Shown piece by piece: positions 1 to 7,992 of a stretch of 64,000 nucleotides of DNA. The stretch is from Mucilaginibacter sp. L3T2-6. GTDB lineage: Bacteria; Bacteroidota; Bacteroidia; Sphingobacteriales; Sphingobacteriaceae. A program made the translations under genes and the position numbers. The stretch lies in NCBI RefSeq assembly GCF_030519355.1, contig NZ_JAUMKC010000004.1, positions 62,001-126,000 on the forward strand. Direction: 5' to 3'. Every line of letters begins with the position of its first letter. The first letter of the stretch is position 1. A model generated the notes under the pieces. The model was not told where the DNA came from. It searched no databases and was given only the letters and a program-made list of their open reading frames with translations.

Positions 1-1
1 T

Positions 2-157
2 ATTTTGATCGAGCCCGTTTATACTGGTAAGATGCTTTATGCAATTTTTGACCTTGCTGCAAAAGACTACTTTAAAAAGGGCGACCGTATCCTGGCCATT
101 CACACCGGCGGTATTTGGGGCTTGCTGGGTATGAAGGATAAGTTTATTGATGAATGA
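2..157 (+). CDS. C-terminal end of ACC deaminase / D-cysteine desulfhydrase family protein (partial)
   Basis: Only the last 51 codons are present; the gene enters from the left edge and stops at TGA 155-157. The translated tail has DPVYTGKM-like (EPVYTGKM) and IHTGGIWGLLG segments. These are typical of the C-terminus of PLP-dependent fold-II enzymes of the 1-aminocyclopropane-1-carboxylate deaminase / D-cysteine desulfhydrase group, where the glycine-rich stretch lies near the cofactor phosphate. The family deaminates ACC or desulfurates D-cysteine in the cytosol; the substrate cannot be chosen from this fragment. Confidence 0.75.
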   Translation: MLIEPVYTGKMLYAIFDLAAKDYFKKGDRILAIHTGGIWGLLGMKDKFIDE

Positions 158-346
158 TTTTGCAGATTGACGAATGATTTGACCGGTTACTAATGGTCAA
201 TTTGAGGTTGATATGCTTAATGGCAAAGTTTACTGGCGATTTGTAATCCAAAAAGTCTCAATGGAGGATATATTCTCCAGCGCAGCGGTTGCCTGCGATA
301 TCACGGAAATAGTTATCTTTAACCATCCTGAATTCCAATCAATATC
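158..346. other. Intergenic region, possible 45-codon ORF
   Basis: No recognised gene. An ATG at 213 opens a 45-codon frame ending at 350, so its stop overlaps the amidohydrolase start at 347 as ATGA. The peptide has no family I recognise and no clear start signal. The overlap could mean translational coupling or could be chance. I do not call it as a gene. Confidence 0.3.
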
Positions 347-2311
347 ATGAAAAAATATTTTCTGTTAGTCTTGTCGTGCGCTTTGGCTTATAATGCTTGC
401 GCCCAAAACGACAGCGTTACTTTCTTCCTGCATAAGTTTGAACAGCACATCGGCAAAGAAACCTATGCGGTTACCAAAACAGGAAGCGACATCACCTATT
501 CCATCAACTTTAAATTTACTGACCGCGGCTCGCCGGTGCCCTTAAAAGCAGAGTTAAAGCTTACCAATGCTTATGAGCCGCTTTCTCTGAAAATAAAAGG
601 AAACACCTCGCGTTCATCAACCATCAACGATACCATCGCTATCTCGGGCACGCTGGCACGCATTAAGGTTAACGACTCATCTTACCAGCAACAGCTTACC
701 ACTTTGGCTTTCCCGGTCGCCAGTTACGCGCCGGGCACGGTACAGCAAGTGTTGCTGCAATACTGGAAAAATCATTATGAGCCGGCTACCCTTAATACTT
801 TACCCTTTGGTTCTGTGCAAATTACCCGTAGCGGGCAGGATAACATCAATTTTAACGGTAAAACTTTAAAACTGGACAGGTATACCATTGGCGGCCTGAT
901 ATGGGGTAATGAAATTTTATGGACAGATAAAAGCGGGCAGTTGATCTGCCTGATCACTAACGATGCTGAGGCTGATAAGCTGGAAATGATGCTGAAACCA
1001 TACGAAACCCTGCTGCCGCAGTTTATAGATAAAGCTGCGGTATATGGCATGGACTTGTTTACCAAATCGATGCCGAAAAGTACTGCAGCCGGCAAAATCA
1101 TAGCTATTACCGGCGGTACCTTAATCGATGTGGTAAGCGGTAAGCCAATGCCGAACACCACCGTGATTATCGAAAACGGAATGATCAAGAAAATAGGGGA
1201 GACCGGCAAAGTAAAAATTCCTTCAGTCGCAAACGTAATCGATGCCAAAGGCAAGGCTTTGCTGCCCGGTCTTTGGGATATGCACGCACACTTTGAGCAG
1301 GTGGATTGGGGCCCGGCTTACCTGGCTGCAGGCGTAACTACCGTTCGTGATTGCGGGAACGAGTTCAGCTTTATAAACGCTGTACAAAGCGCCATCGACA
1401 ATGGAAAAGGACTCGGGCCAAAAATATTGAAGGCTGGAATAATCGATGGCAAAGGCCCGATGGCGCTTGGCATCATCCAGGCCGATACTAAAGAAGAAGC
1501 GATAAAAGCCGTCGACCGTTATAAAGATAACGGCTTCGACCAGATAAAAATTTACAGTTCGGTAAAGCCCGCCATCGTGAAATTCATTTGTGATGAGGCC
1601 CACAAAAAAGGGTTAACCGTTACCGGCCACATACCCAACGGCATGACGCTGCAGGCTGGTGTAGATTCGGGCATGGACATGGTAAACCACATACAATATG
1701 TGTACAGTGTGATGAAACGGAATAAGGACCGCTCTGTAAATTTTGAAGATTCGGCAAGTGTGGCGGTAGTTAAGTTTATTAAAGATCACCATACCGTAAT
1801 TGACCCCACACTTGGTGTTTTCGAAATGCTGTTCCGCTCAAATAAGGACGACATCACCAATGTTGAACCTGCATTTTATACCTTGCCGGCGCCTTACCAG
1901 GTTATATTTAAGAACACCGGAATGGAACCGGCAAATGCTACGCGACTGGCGCCGGTATGGCAAAGCTTTATAAAATGCGTTAAGGTATTGTATGACGCAG
2001 GTGTGCCCATCATTGCCGGTACGGACCAGGATTTCCCCGGCTACAGCCTCGACCGTGAGCTGGAGTTATATGTGCAGGCAGGTTTAACGCCCATACAGGC
2101 CATCCAAACCGCAACCATCACCCCGGCTACTGTAATGAAATTGGATAAACAAACAGGCTCGTTACAGGAAGGCAAGAATGCAGACATTATAATTGTGGAC
2201 GGCAATCCGCTGACAAACATCAGGGATATAAGGAAAGTAACTACGGTAATAAAATCAGGAAAGGTTTATGATCCCGTGGCGATGCATAAACTGGTTGGAT
2301 TTAGCAAATAG
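347..2311 (+). CDS. Exported amidohydrolase family protein (imidazolonepropionase-like)
   Basis: The 654-residue protein begins with a signal peptide (MKKYFLLVLSCALAYNACAQ), so it acts in the periplasm or at the envelope. Residues about 60-220 are an accessory beta-rich region. From about 250 on is a TIM-barrel amidohydrolase: an N-terminal beta-sandwich strand, then the metal-binding HxH at H313/H315, the IKIY strand with the likely carboxylated lysine, TGH and VNH histidines, and the metal-site aspartate in AGTDQD (about D560). The C-terminal ADIIIVDGNPL strand is typical of imidazolonepropionase-like dipeptidases and prolidases. The substrate is unknown; a peptide or lactam is likely. It stands alone, followed by a palindromic repeat. 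Confidence 0.85.
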   Translation: MKKYFLLVLSCALAYNACAQNDSVTFFLHKFEQHIGKETYAVTKTGSDITYSINFKFTDRGSPVPLKAELKLTNAYEPLSLKIKGNTSRSSTINDTIAISGTLARIKVNDSSYQQQLTTLAFPVASYAPGTVQQVLLQYWKNHYEPATLNTLPFGSVQITRSGQDNINFNGKTLKLDRYTIGGLIWGNEILWTDKSGQLICLITNDAEADKLEMMLKPYETLLPQFIDKAAVYGMDLFTKSMPKSTAAGKIIAITGGTLIDVVSGKPMPNTTVIIENGMIKKIGETGKVKIPSVANVIDAKGKALLPGLWDMHAHFEQVDWGPAYLAAGVTTVRDCGNEFSFINAVQSAIDNGKGLGPKILKAGIIDGKGPMALGIIQADTKEEAIKAVDRYKDNGFDQIKIYSSVKPAIVKFICDEAHKKGLTVTGHIPNGMTLQAGVDSGMDMVNHIQYVYSVMKRNKDRSVNFEDSASVAVVKFIKDHHTVIDPTLGVFEMLFRSNKDDITNVEPAFYTLPAPYQVIFKNTGMEPANATRLAPVWQSFIKCVKVLYDAGVPIIAGTDQDFPGYSLDRELELYVQAGLTPIQAIQTATITPATVMKLDKQTGSLQEGKNADIIIVDGNPLTNIRDIRKVTTVIKSGKVYDPVAMHKLVGFSK

Positions 2312-2327
2312 GAGATAATATTAATTA

Positions 2328-2434
2328 TGTCATTGCGAGTGAGGAACGAGCGAAGCAACCCCTTCGCTATGCATCACGAACCATACATAGTGGATTAAAA
2401 TGGCGACGAGGTTGCTTCGTTCCTCGCAATGACA
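2328..2434. repeat. Palindromic intergenic repeat, family A (copy 1)
   Basis: Perfect 12-bp terminal arms, TGTCATTGCGAG at 2328-2339 and its complement at 2423-2434, continue inward as imperfect complement (GGAACGA.GAAGCAACC against GGTTGCTTCGTTCC). Related copies lie at 48543-48635, 51356-51484 and 58471-58576, with a short half copy at 36682-36709. All are in spacers just after genes. This looks like a non-autonomous MITE or REP-like element. Confidence 0.85.
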
Positions 2435-2578
2435 AAGCTTAAATTGTCACGGAGATGTTCATCACTATTTTTCATCTGGATAACTTAGTCAACTCAATCC
2501 AATCTTATCAACCTATTCAACCCAAACATTAATGCAATTTAATGACATTGTTAATTAAAAGTTTTAACATTAAAATTT

Positions 2579-2586
2579 TAACTTTG
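2579..2586 (+). promoter_or_regulatory. Bacteroidota-type -7 box of the PurF-like gene
   Basis: TAACTTTG matches the Bacteroidota sigma-ABfr -7 consensus TAnnTTTG and ends 16 nt before the ATG at 2603. No well-spaced TTTG -33 box is obvious upstream. Confidence 0.5.
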
Positions 2587-2602
2587 CCGCTCAATACCGA
2601 GC

Positions 2603-4510
2603 ATGAGCGATCAGATAAAACATGAGTGTGGTGTGGCGTTTATCCGCCTGTTAAAACCACTTTCATACTACCAGCAAAAGTACGGCACGGCGCTGTACGG
2701 TCTAAACAAGCTATATCTCTTAATGGAAAAACAGCATAACCGCGGGCAGGACGGCGCAGGGGTTGCTACCATTAAGCTGGATATCGAACCGGGAAAGCGC
2801 TACATCAGCCGCCACCGCTCGATGGCCTCCAACGCAGTCGCCGATATTTTTGAATATATCCAGAAGAAATTTGCTGACATTCAGAAGGAGACGCCTGAAA
2901 AAATGCAGGACGCCCAATGGCTCAAAGAACATGTAAGCTTTACCGGCGAAGTTCTTCTGGGCCATTTGCGTTATGGTACACATGGCAAAAACAGCATCGA
3001 AAACTGCCATCCGTTTTTGCGTCAGAACAACTGGATGACCCGTAACCTGGTGATTGCCGGTAACTTCAACATGACGAATGTTGACGAACTTTTGCAGCAA
3101 TTGTATGATCTTGGTCAGCACCCAAAAGAAAAAGCAGATACCGTAACGGTACTCGAAAAAATAGGCCACTTCCTGGACACTGAAAACCAGGGCTTGTTTG
3201 ACCAGTATAAACGTGAAGGACTGGACGATAACATCAAGATCAGTAAGCTGATCGCAAATGATATGGACGTTGCCAAGATACTTCGCAAATCAGCCAAGAA
3301 CTGGGACGGCGGCTATACCATTGCCGGTATAATTGGTCATGGCGACGCCTTTGTAATGCGCGACCCTGCGGGTATCCGCCCTGCTTATTATTTCCAAAAT
3401 GACGAGATTGTTGTAGCCGCCTCCGAAAGGCCTGCTCTCCAAACTGCATTCAATATCCCTATCGAAGAGATTAAGGAAATTAAGCCCGGCCACGCCCTTA
3501 TCGTTAAAAAGAACGGCCGCGTTACCGAGGATATGTTCAGCGATCCGGTTGAAAAGAAATCATGCTCGTTCGAGCGTATTTATTTCTCGCGCGGCAGTGA
3601 TTCTGCTATTTACCGCGAGCGCAAGCAACTGGGCCGCCTGCTCTGCGACCAGATTTTGGATTACGTTGACCACGATATAAAAAATACGGTTTTCTCTTAC
3701 ATACCTAATACGGCAGAAGTAGCTTTCTACGGCATGGTGGAAGGTATGCACAAATACACCAAGCAGTATCAGCGTGAGCAATTGGTTGGCCGGGCTGCCG
3801 AAATGAGCCCGGAACAGATAACTGAAATACTTTCTTTGGCGCCGCGGGTGGAGAAGATAGCTATTAAGGATGTTAAGCTGCGTACGTTCATCACCCAGGA
3901 TGCCGACCGGAGCGAGATGGTGGCACACGTATATGACACTACGTACGGCCTGATTAAAAAGGATGTGGACACTTTGGTTGTATTGGACGACTCCATTGTT
4001 CGCGGTACAACGCTGAAGCAAAGCATCCTGAAGATACTAGATCGTCTTGGCCCGAAACGTATCGTGGTAGTGTCATCTGCCCCGCAAATACGTTTCCCGG
4101 ATTGTTATGGTATCGATATGTCCCGGATGGGTGAGTTTGTGGCGTTTGAGGCGGCTATAAGCCTGCTGAAAGATGCCGGTAAGGACGATGTTATCCTGCG
4201 GGTTTATCAAAACTGTAAAGACAGCGCCAATCTGCCGAAAGAAGAAGTTGAAAACTATGTAAAGGCGATTTACGAACCTTTTACCGACCAGGAAATATCC
4301 GACAGGATAGCTCAGATCATCACACCAAAAGACATCAAAGCGGAAGTGAAGGTGATTTATCAAACGCTGGATAACCTGCACAAAGCTTGTCCCGACCACC
4401 AGGGCGACTGGTACTTTAGCGGCAATTACCCAACGCCGGGCGGCAATAAGGTGGTGAACAAAGCCTTTGCCAACTGGATGGAAGGAAAGAATACAAGGGG
4501 GTATAATTAA
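2603..4510 (+). CDS. Long amidophosphoribosyltransferase-like protein (PurF paralogue form)
   Basis: This is a class II glutamine amidotransferase fused to a phosphoribosyltransferase domain. The predicted N-terminal nucleophile is C9 in HECGVAF, after an eight-residue leader that would be clipped as in other PurF propeptides. GATase motifs include RGQDGAG (about 47-53) and the GHLRYGTHG segment. The PRPP loop is VVLDDSIVRGTT at about 455-466. At 635 residues it is longer than usual PurF (about 470-510), with extra sequence between the domains and at the C-terminus. Family knowledge: PurF makes phosphoribosylamine from PRPP and glutamine, the first step of purine synthesis. Bacteroidota commonly carry this long form beside a standard one, so its role in purine synthesis is not certain. 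No pur genes are nearby. Confidence 0.8.
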   Translation: MSDQIKHECGVAFIRLLKPLSYYQQKYGTALYGLNKLYLLMEKQHNRGQDGAGVATIKLDIEPGKRYISRHRSMASNAVADIFEYIQKKFADIQKETPEKMQDAQWLKEHVSFTGEVLLGHLRYGTHGKNSIENCHPFLRQNNWMTRNLVIAGNFNMTNVDELLQQLYDLGQHPKEKADTVTVLEKIGHFLDTENQGLFDQYKREGLDDNIKISKLIANDMDVAKILRKSAKNWDGGYTIAGIIGHGDAFVMRDPAGIRPAYYFQNDEIVVAASERPALQTAFNIPIEEIKEIKPGHALIVKKNGRVTEDMFSDPVEKKSCSFERIYFSRGSDSAIYRERKQLGRLLCDQILDYVDHDIKNTVFSYIPNTAEVAFYGMVEGMHKYTKQYQREQLVGRAAEMSPEQITEILSLAPRVEKIAIKDVKLRTFITQDADRSEMVAHVYDTTYGLIKKDVDTLVVLDDSIVRGTTLKQSILKILDRLGPKRIVVVSSAPQIRFPDCYGIDMSRMGEFVAFEAAISLLKDAGKDDVILRVYQNCKDSANLPKEEVENYVKAIYEPFTDQEISDRIAQIITPKDIKAEVKVIYQTLDNLHKACPDHQGDWYFSGNYPTPGGNKVVNKAFANWMEGKNTRGYN

Positions 4511-4540
4511 ATCTTAAGTCAAAAAAGCTTCTTAATATGC

Positions 4541-4570
4541 AAGCCGGACATTTTGATGCCCGGCTTTTTT
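4541..4570 (+). terminator. Rho-independent terminator after the PurF-like gene
   Basis: AAGCCGGACAT pairs with ATGCCCGGCTT (one mismatch) around a TTTG loop, followed by a T run. It lies 30 nt after the stop of the PurF-like gene. Confidence 0.85.
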
Positions 4571-4650
4571 ATGATTGCTAACCGCAAATTCAATCTGATA
4601 AACCACCTCCGGGGCTGTGTCTTCACAGGCCGCACTTGTAATCCAGGACC

Positions 4651-5037
4651 TTAATTCTTGCAATAAAATTTTACCGGGATAGCAATTTTTTGTTTTCCTC
4701 TTATCAGGTAATAAGTCAGGCTGCCTTTTTGCTTTATGATGGTATCGTTAACTCTGATTTCCTTCCACACTACCGAATCTTCGTGTTCGGTTATGTAAAT
4801 TTTGTTTTCAAAGAAACTATGCCCCAAAACTATAGCCTGGAAGTTATGGTCGTCGCTATCGATAAATTTCTTTGTGACGAGTCCATGAAACTCAATACGT
4901 CTTTCTATTGCTTCGTGGTAACAATTAGTGGGCAATGTATAATACCAATAGGTTTCACGCGCGTTGATGATAATTATAAACAGTAAAAAAATTATAGCAA
5001 TATATTTCGAAATCTTTTTAGCGCCTTCTGTCAGCAT
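4651..5037 (-). CDS. Small membrane-anchored protein of unknown function
   Basis: The 128-residue product has one hydrophobic helix at about residues 12-26 (YIAIIFLLFIIIINA), followed by a hydrophilic beta-rich domain of about 100 residues that would face the periplasm. I recognise no family. A 98-codon frame runs on the opposite strand over the same bases but has no protein-like pattern, so I prefer this one. It is convergent with the PurF-like gene and divergent from the toxin-antitoxin pair. The coding sequence is AT-rich compared with its neighbours, which may indicate acquisition. Confidence 0.55.
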   Translation of the reverse strand: MLTEGAKKISKYIAIIFLLFIIIINARETYWYYTLPTNCYHEAIERRIEFHGLVTKKFIDSDDHNFQAIVLGHSFFENKIYITEHEDSVVWKEIRVNDTIIKQKGSLTYYLIRGKQKIAIPVKFYCKN

Positions 5038-5110
5038 AATTTAAAAACAATAAGCGTAAGATATGAATCAATTATCGACTTTTAAATTCTTTTTAATTAC
5101 CTTTAATAGG

Positions 5111-5133
5111 TACGGAATATTTCCGTACTTTTG
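5111..5133 (+). promoter_or_regulatory. Promoter with overlapping palindromic operator of the DUF1778/GNAT module
   Basis: TACGGAA-TAT-TTCCGTA (5111-5127) is a perfect 7-bp inverted repeat. Its last two bases begin a -7 box, TACTTTTG (5126-5133, consensus TAnnTTTG), 21 nt before the antitoxin ATG. A palindrome across the promoter of a toxin-antitoxin operon is the usual place for the antitoxin to bind and repress, so this is the likely autoregulatory operator. Confidence 0.7.
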
Positions 5134-5154
5134 ATTGCATAATTAGAATATCAA

Positions 5155-5451
5155 ATGGAAAACCAAGTGATTCAACAGGAAAAGGCAAGATTTGATGCTA
5201 AGATACCCCGGGCGCAAAAAGAACTTTTTGAATATGCGGCGAGTATAGGCGGCTATCGTACGTTAACTGATTTTATCATCAATGCTGTGCAGGAGAAGGC
5301 CAATGTTATTATTCGTGAACACGATACTATAATCGCTTCGGAACGTGATCGAGCGACTTTTTTTGAAGCATTTACCAATCCACCGGAGCCCAATGAGAAA
5401 CTGAAAGAAGCTGCCGTTTTTTATAAAAAATTCATCGAAGAAAACAGATGA
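5155..5451 (+). CDS. DUF1778-type antitoxin of a GNAT toxin-antitoxin module
   Basis: The 98-residue protein has an N-terminal ribbon-helix-helix-like stretch (RFDAKIPRAQKELFEYAASIGGYRTLTDFIINA, about 12-45) and a charged C-terminal tail that would wrap the toxin. This is the DUF1778 (TacA/AtaR-like) layout. The stop overlaps the toxin start as ATGA, so the two are translationally coupled. Family knowledge: the antitoxin neutralises a tRNA-acetylating GNAT toxin and represses the operon by DNA binding. The 7-bp palindrome at 5111-5127 is the expected target. Confidence 0.85.
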   Translation: MENQVIQQEKARFDAKIPRAQKELFEYAASIGGYRTLTDFIINAVQEKANVIIREHDTIIASERDRATFFEAFTNPPEPNEKLKEAAVFYKKFIEENR

Positions 5452-5957
5452 GTTTAAAAATTCAGATCCTAAATTCGGATCTTAACAAAAAGACGTTTAG
5501 TTGCGGTAAAGAGATGTTGGATAATTATTTGCATTTTCAAGCTGGACAGGATGTAAGAAAAAAACTATGCGTGGTATTTGCTATGACCGACGGCGCGCAG
5601 ATACTTGGTTATTACAGTTTGTCAAATGCATCTGTTCCGGCTGAAGCCTTACCAGATGATATCCGAAAAAAAATGCCCAAATCATATAGTCAATTGCCTG
5701 TTACTTTACTTGGCCGGCTTGCGGTTGATAACGCTCAAAAGGGAAAAGGTTTCGGTAAAGTTTTGCTTATTGATGCACTCAATCGTAGTTACAAAGCTGC
5801 CGATAGCGCAATTGGGTCTATTGGCGTGGTAGTGGATCCATTGGATGTTGAGGCGCATTCATTTTATAAAAGTTTTGGCTTCATCGCTTTGGAAGATAGC
5901 GAAAAGATGTTTTTGCCGATGAAGACGATATCGCTGCTGATCGACAGATTGGACTAA
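5448..5957 (+). CDS. GNAT N-acetyltransferase toxin (TacT/AtaT-like)
   Basis: This is a 169-residue single GNAT domain. Features of TacT-type toxins are visible: an N-terminal F.CG.. .LD.YL segment, LLGRLAVD (about 86-93), the acetyl-CoA loop QKGKGFGKVLL (about 96-106) with the R/Q-x-x-G-x-G/A pattern, and the C-terminal HSFYKSFGF....MFLPM signature. Family knowledge: such toxins acetylate the amino group of aminoacyl-tRNAs and stop translation. The start overlaps the antitoxin stop by 4 nt. The 3' end overlaps the end of the convergent HxlR gene by 4 bp, so the two genes share their last bases. Which aminoacyl-tRNA is hit cannot be read from sequence. Confidence 0.87.
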   Translation: MSLKIQILNSDLNKKTFSCGKEMLDNYLHFQAGQDVRKKLCVVFAMTDGAQILGYYSLSNASVPAEALPDDIRKKMPKSYSQLPVTLLGRLAVDNAQKGKGFGKVLLIDALNRSYKAADSAIGSIGVVVDPLDVEAHSFYKSFGFIALEDSEKMFLPMKTISLLIDRLD

Positions 5958-6283
5958 GAGCTTTTTTCAAGCACCCCTTCAGCCCAAATCCGCATACTAT
6001 CAATTGCGGGTATTAATCCTTTCCCTGTATCTGTAATGGTATATTCCACCCGGGGAGGTACCTCGGTGTATACTTTTCGGCTGATAAGGCCGTCATCCTC
6101 CAGCTCCTTTAATGCCTGGGTAAGCATTTTCGGCGATATACCTTCCACCGTTCGTTTCAGCTCGCCGTAACGCAGAACGCTATCCCTTAAAAACCACAAA
6201 ATACGGCCTTTATATTTACCGCTAACGCGCTGAAACGCAAAATCAACCGGGCAATAAGCTTTGCGTGATGCTTTGATATACAT
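5954..6283 (-). CDS. HxlR family winged-helix transcriptional regulator
   Basis: The 109-residue protein shows the full HxlR pattern: CPVD (C12, the conserved redox-capable cysteine), GKYKGRILWFL, RYGELKR.V.GISPKMLTQALKELE.DGLI.RKVY..VPPRVEYT, and a C-terminal W. HxlR proteins bind DNA as dimers and often respond to electrophiles or oxidants. It is divergent from the NIPSNAP-like gene at 6411, and two copies of TTGGTATGTA lie between them. This suggests that it controls that gene and itself. Confidence 0.9.
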   Translation of the reverse strand: MYIKASRKAYCPVDFAFQRVSGKYKGRILWFLRDSVLRYGELKRTVEGISPKMLTQALKELEDDGLISRKVYTEVPPRVEYTITDTGKGLIPAIDSMRIWAEGVLEKSS

Positions 6284-6327
6284 GAATGTGAAATTTAATT
6301 TTACTGATTTACAGCATTAATAACTTT

Positions 6328-6356
6328 TTGGTATGTAGGGTACAGGTTGGTATGTA
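6328..6356. promoter_or_regulatory. Candidate HxlR operator: two TTGGTATGTA direct repeats
   Basis: Identical 10-mers TTGGTATGTA lie at 6328-6337 and 6347-6356, 19 bp apart, about two helical turns. The second ends one base before the TTG of the promoter driving the divergent NIPSNAP-like gene. Same-face spacing and position fit a repressor site. Confidence 0.5.
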
Positions 6357-6357
6357 C

Positions 6358-6388
6358 TTGCTATAAATATACTGCATATTTAGGTTTG
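6358..6388 (+). promoter_or_regulatory. Promoter of the NIPSNAP-like gene
   Basis: TTG at 6358-6360 and TAGGTTTG at 6381-6388 are separated by 20 bp. Both match Bacteroidota -33 and -7 elements, and the ATG follows 22 nt later. Confidence 0.65.
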
Positions 6389-6410
6389 CATCAACTTTAA
6401 CTGCAAGATT

Positions 6411-7199
6411 ATGAAACCCTATAAGATCATCCCGGGAATTGTTGCTTTAACGATAATGATACATACTATGCCCGCTAACGCCCAAACCGGCAATGATAAT
6501 CCGGACATCAATACGCTGGAACTGCGTAACTATGTTATTAAACCGGGTCAGGGTGATAATTTCATTAAATACTTTGCTGCACATTTTGTACAGTCGCAGA
6601 TTGACCAGGGCGGATACCCGATGAAATGGAGCAGGGTTAAAAATAGTCCCAACAGTTTTTTCTGGATGCGGGGTTTCAAGGATATGGCCTCTCGCAGCAA
6701 ATTCCTGCCGGCATTCTATTATGGCCCGGTTTGGAAGCAGTTTGGCAAAGGCGCAAATGATATGCTGGCCAATAATGATAACGTGTATTTGCTGAAGCCG
6801 CTTACGCTCAATAATGGCTTACTGACAACAGGCAGGCCAATCAACAGCGGTTTGCTGAAAAGTGCCCGTGGTATTGCGGTGGTTGATTTTTATATAGCGA
6901 ACACTAAACTGGATAAACTGATAGCAGCGTTTGCTAAATACTATTTACCTGCATTTAAAACATCCGGAATAACAAACTATACACTTTGGGTAAGCGAGAT
7001 GCAAACTAACGACTTTCCCCGGCTGCCTGTTTTCCAGGACCCTAATTTACTGGTTGCGATTACTTTTTATAACGACGAGCAGGAATATCGACGTAAACAA
7101 ACAAAATTTGAAGCCGGATTAAGCAACGAAGTTAAAGCTGAATTGCAGGATATTATCACGATCAAAAACACCATTATCATCTATCCTGCGCAACAATAG
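6411..7199 (+). CDS. Exported NIPSNAP-like ferredoxin-fold protein
   Basis: The 262-residue protein has a signal peptide (to about ANAQ, residue 25). Two related alpha/beta barrel repeats follow. The first starts NTLELRNYVIKPGQGDNF (about 33-50) with the WMRGFKDMASRSKF stretch typical of NIPSNAP domains; the second starts near GIAVVDFYIANTKLDKLIAAF (about 158-178). The function of secreted NIPSNAP proteins is unknown. The divergent HxlR gene and the repeats between them suggest induction by a chemical stress. Confidence 0.7.
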   Translation: MKPYKIIPGIVALTIMIHTMPANAQTGNDNPDINTLELRNYVIKPGQGDNFIKYFAAHFVQSQIDQGGYPMKWSRVKNSPNSFFWMRGFKDMASRSKFLPAFYYGPVWKQFGKGANDMLANNDNVYLLKPLTLNNGLLTTGRPINSGLLKSARGIAVVDFYIANTKLDKLIAAFAKYYLPAFKTSGITNYTLWVSEMQTNDFPRLPVFQDPNLLVAITFYNDEQEYRRKQTKFEAGLSNEVKAELQDIITIKNTIIIYPAQQ

Positions 7200-7254
7200 C
7201 GGGCTTAATCTGCCTTAACAAAAACCAGGTTTTAATAAATAATTGCGTGGTGAA

Positions 7255-7398
7255 TTATTCTAAAATCAACTTTTTTCTTTCAGTGGCATTTATCTGATGG
7301 CATTTTTTATGGAACTTCAGCATATACACGCCCGGAAGCGGCTGCGTGGCTATATTCTACAACCTGGCATCCATACTAAAATTAACAAGAATTAGCTC
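7255..7398 (-). pseudogene. Relic of a T9SS type A C-terminal sorting domain
   Basis: Read on the minus strand from 7398 to the TAA at 7255-7257, the frame gives NTELILVNFSMDARL, a stop codon, then a segment containing PLPGVYMLKF and ending TERKKLILE. The order (hydrophobic strand, MDA.RL turn, PLPxGVYMLKF, KKLILE at the very end) matches the type A sorting domain found at the C-terminus of type IX-secreted proteins. The in-frame stop and absence of any upstream domain make it a remnant, left just beyond the 3' end of aroK. Confidence 0.55.
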
Positions 7399-7402
7399 TG
7401 TA

Positions 7403-7945
7403 TTAAACAGTTGCTTTTATCATTTCTTCAGTCCGTTCGGCGTTAAGCCCGAGGCCATTGGCGATGATACTTGCCCGCTTATAAAATGGCTCGCGCTCTT
7501 CTAACTTTTCTGCGATGAATTTTACCAGTGCGTCACCCTGCTTGTCTCGAAGTAACGGACGTTGATTTTTTTCGTTCGAAAGCCGTTGTGCAAGGGTTTT
7601 AGGCGGCAATTGGATATAAATTGAACGGCCACGACCATTTATCCATTGCATATTGTCAAAAAAGCAGGGAAGGCCCCCACCGGTCGAGATGATCGCATTT
7701 TCAGGGTAATCGGTTTCTTTCAATATTTCAGATTCCAGCTTTCGGAAGGCGTCTTCGCCATGTGCGCTGAAGTATTCGGCTATAGTCATGCCCGCCTTCG
7801 CTTCCAGAACATGGTCCAGGTCGATAAATGGATAACCCATCCGCGACGCTAGTTTGCGACCGAGTGTAGTCTTTCCGCAACCCATAAAACCAATGAGAAA
7901 TATTAAACCTGCTTCTTTATTTTTATTTTTCTGTAAATCATTCAT
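7403..7945 (-). CDS. aroK: Shikimate kinase
   Basis: The 180-residue P-loop kinase phosphorylates the 3-hydroxyl of shikimate with ATP, step five of the chorismate pathway, in the cytosol. Visible motifs are the Walker A loop GFMGCGKT (19-26), the DxD shikimate/magnesium motif at D42/D44, the GGG substrate loop (89-91) and the NQRPLL lid (about 130). Length fits the family. It is followed upstream on the same strand by a permease gene 47 nt away and may be co-transcribed with it. No other aro gene is nearby. Confidence 0.93.
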   Translation of the reverse strand: MNDLQKNKNKEAGLIFLIGFMGCGKTTLGRKLASRMGYPFIDLDHVLEAKAGMTIAEYFSAHGEDAFRKLESEILKETDYPENAIISTGGGLPCFFDNMQWINGRGRSIYIQLPPKTLAQRLSNEKNQRPLLRDKQGDALVKFIAEKLEEREPFYKRASIIANGLGLNAERTEEMIKATV

Positions 7946-7992
7946 GTTTCTGCTACGATCTATAGTCTATTGGCTATCTACTCCGCATCAAA

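Noticed and set aside
213..350. 45-codon frame ending in ATGA overlap with the amidohydrolase
   Set aside because: No recognisable family and too short to separate from chance; only noted.
4690..4986. 98-codon frame opposite the small membrane protein at 4651-5037
   Set aside because: No domain or signal pattern, and the minus-strand frame has a clean membrane anchor and soluble domain.
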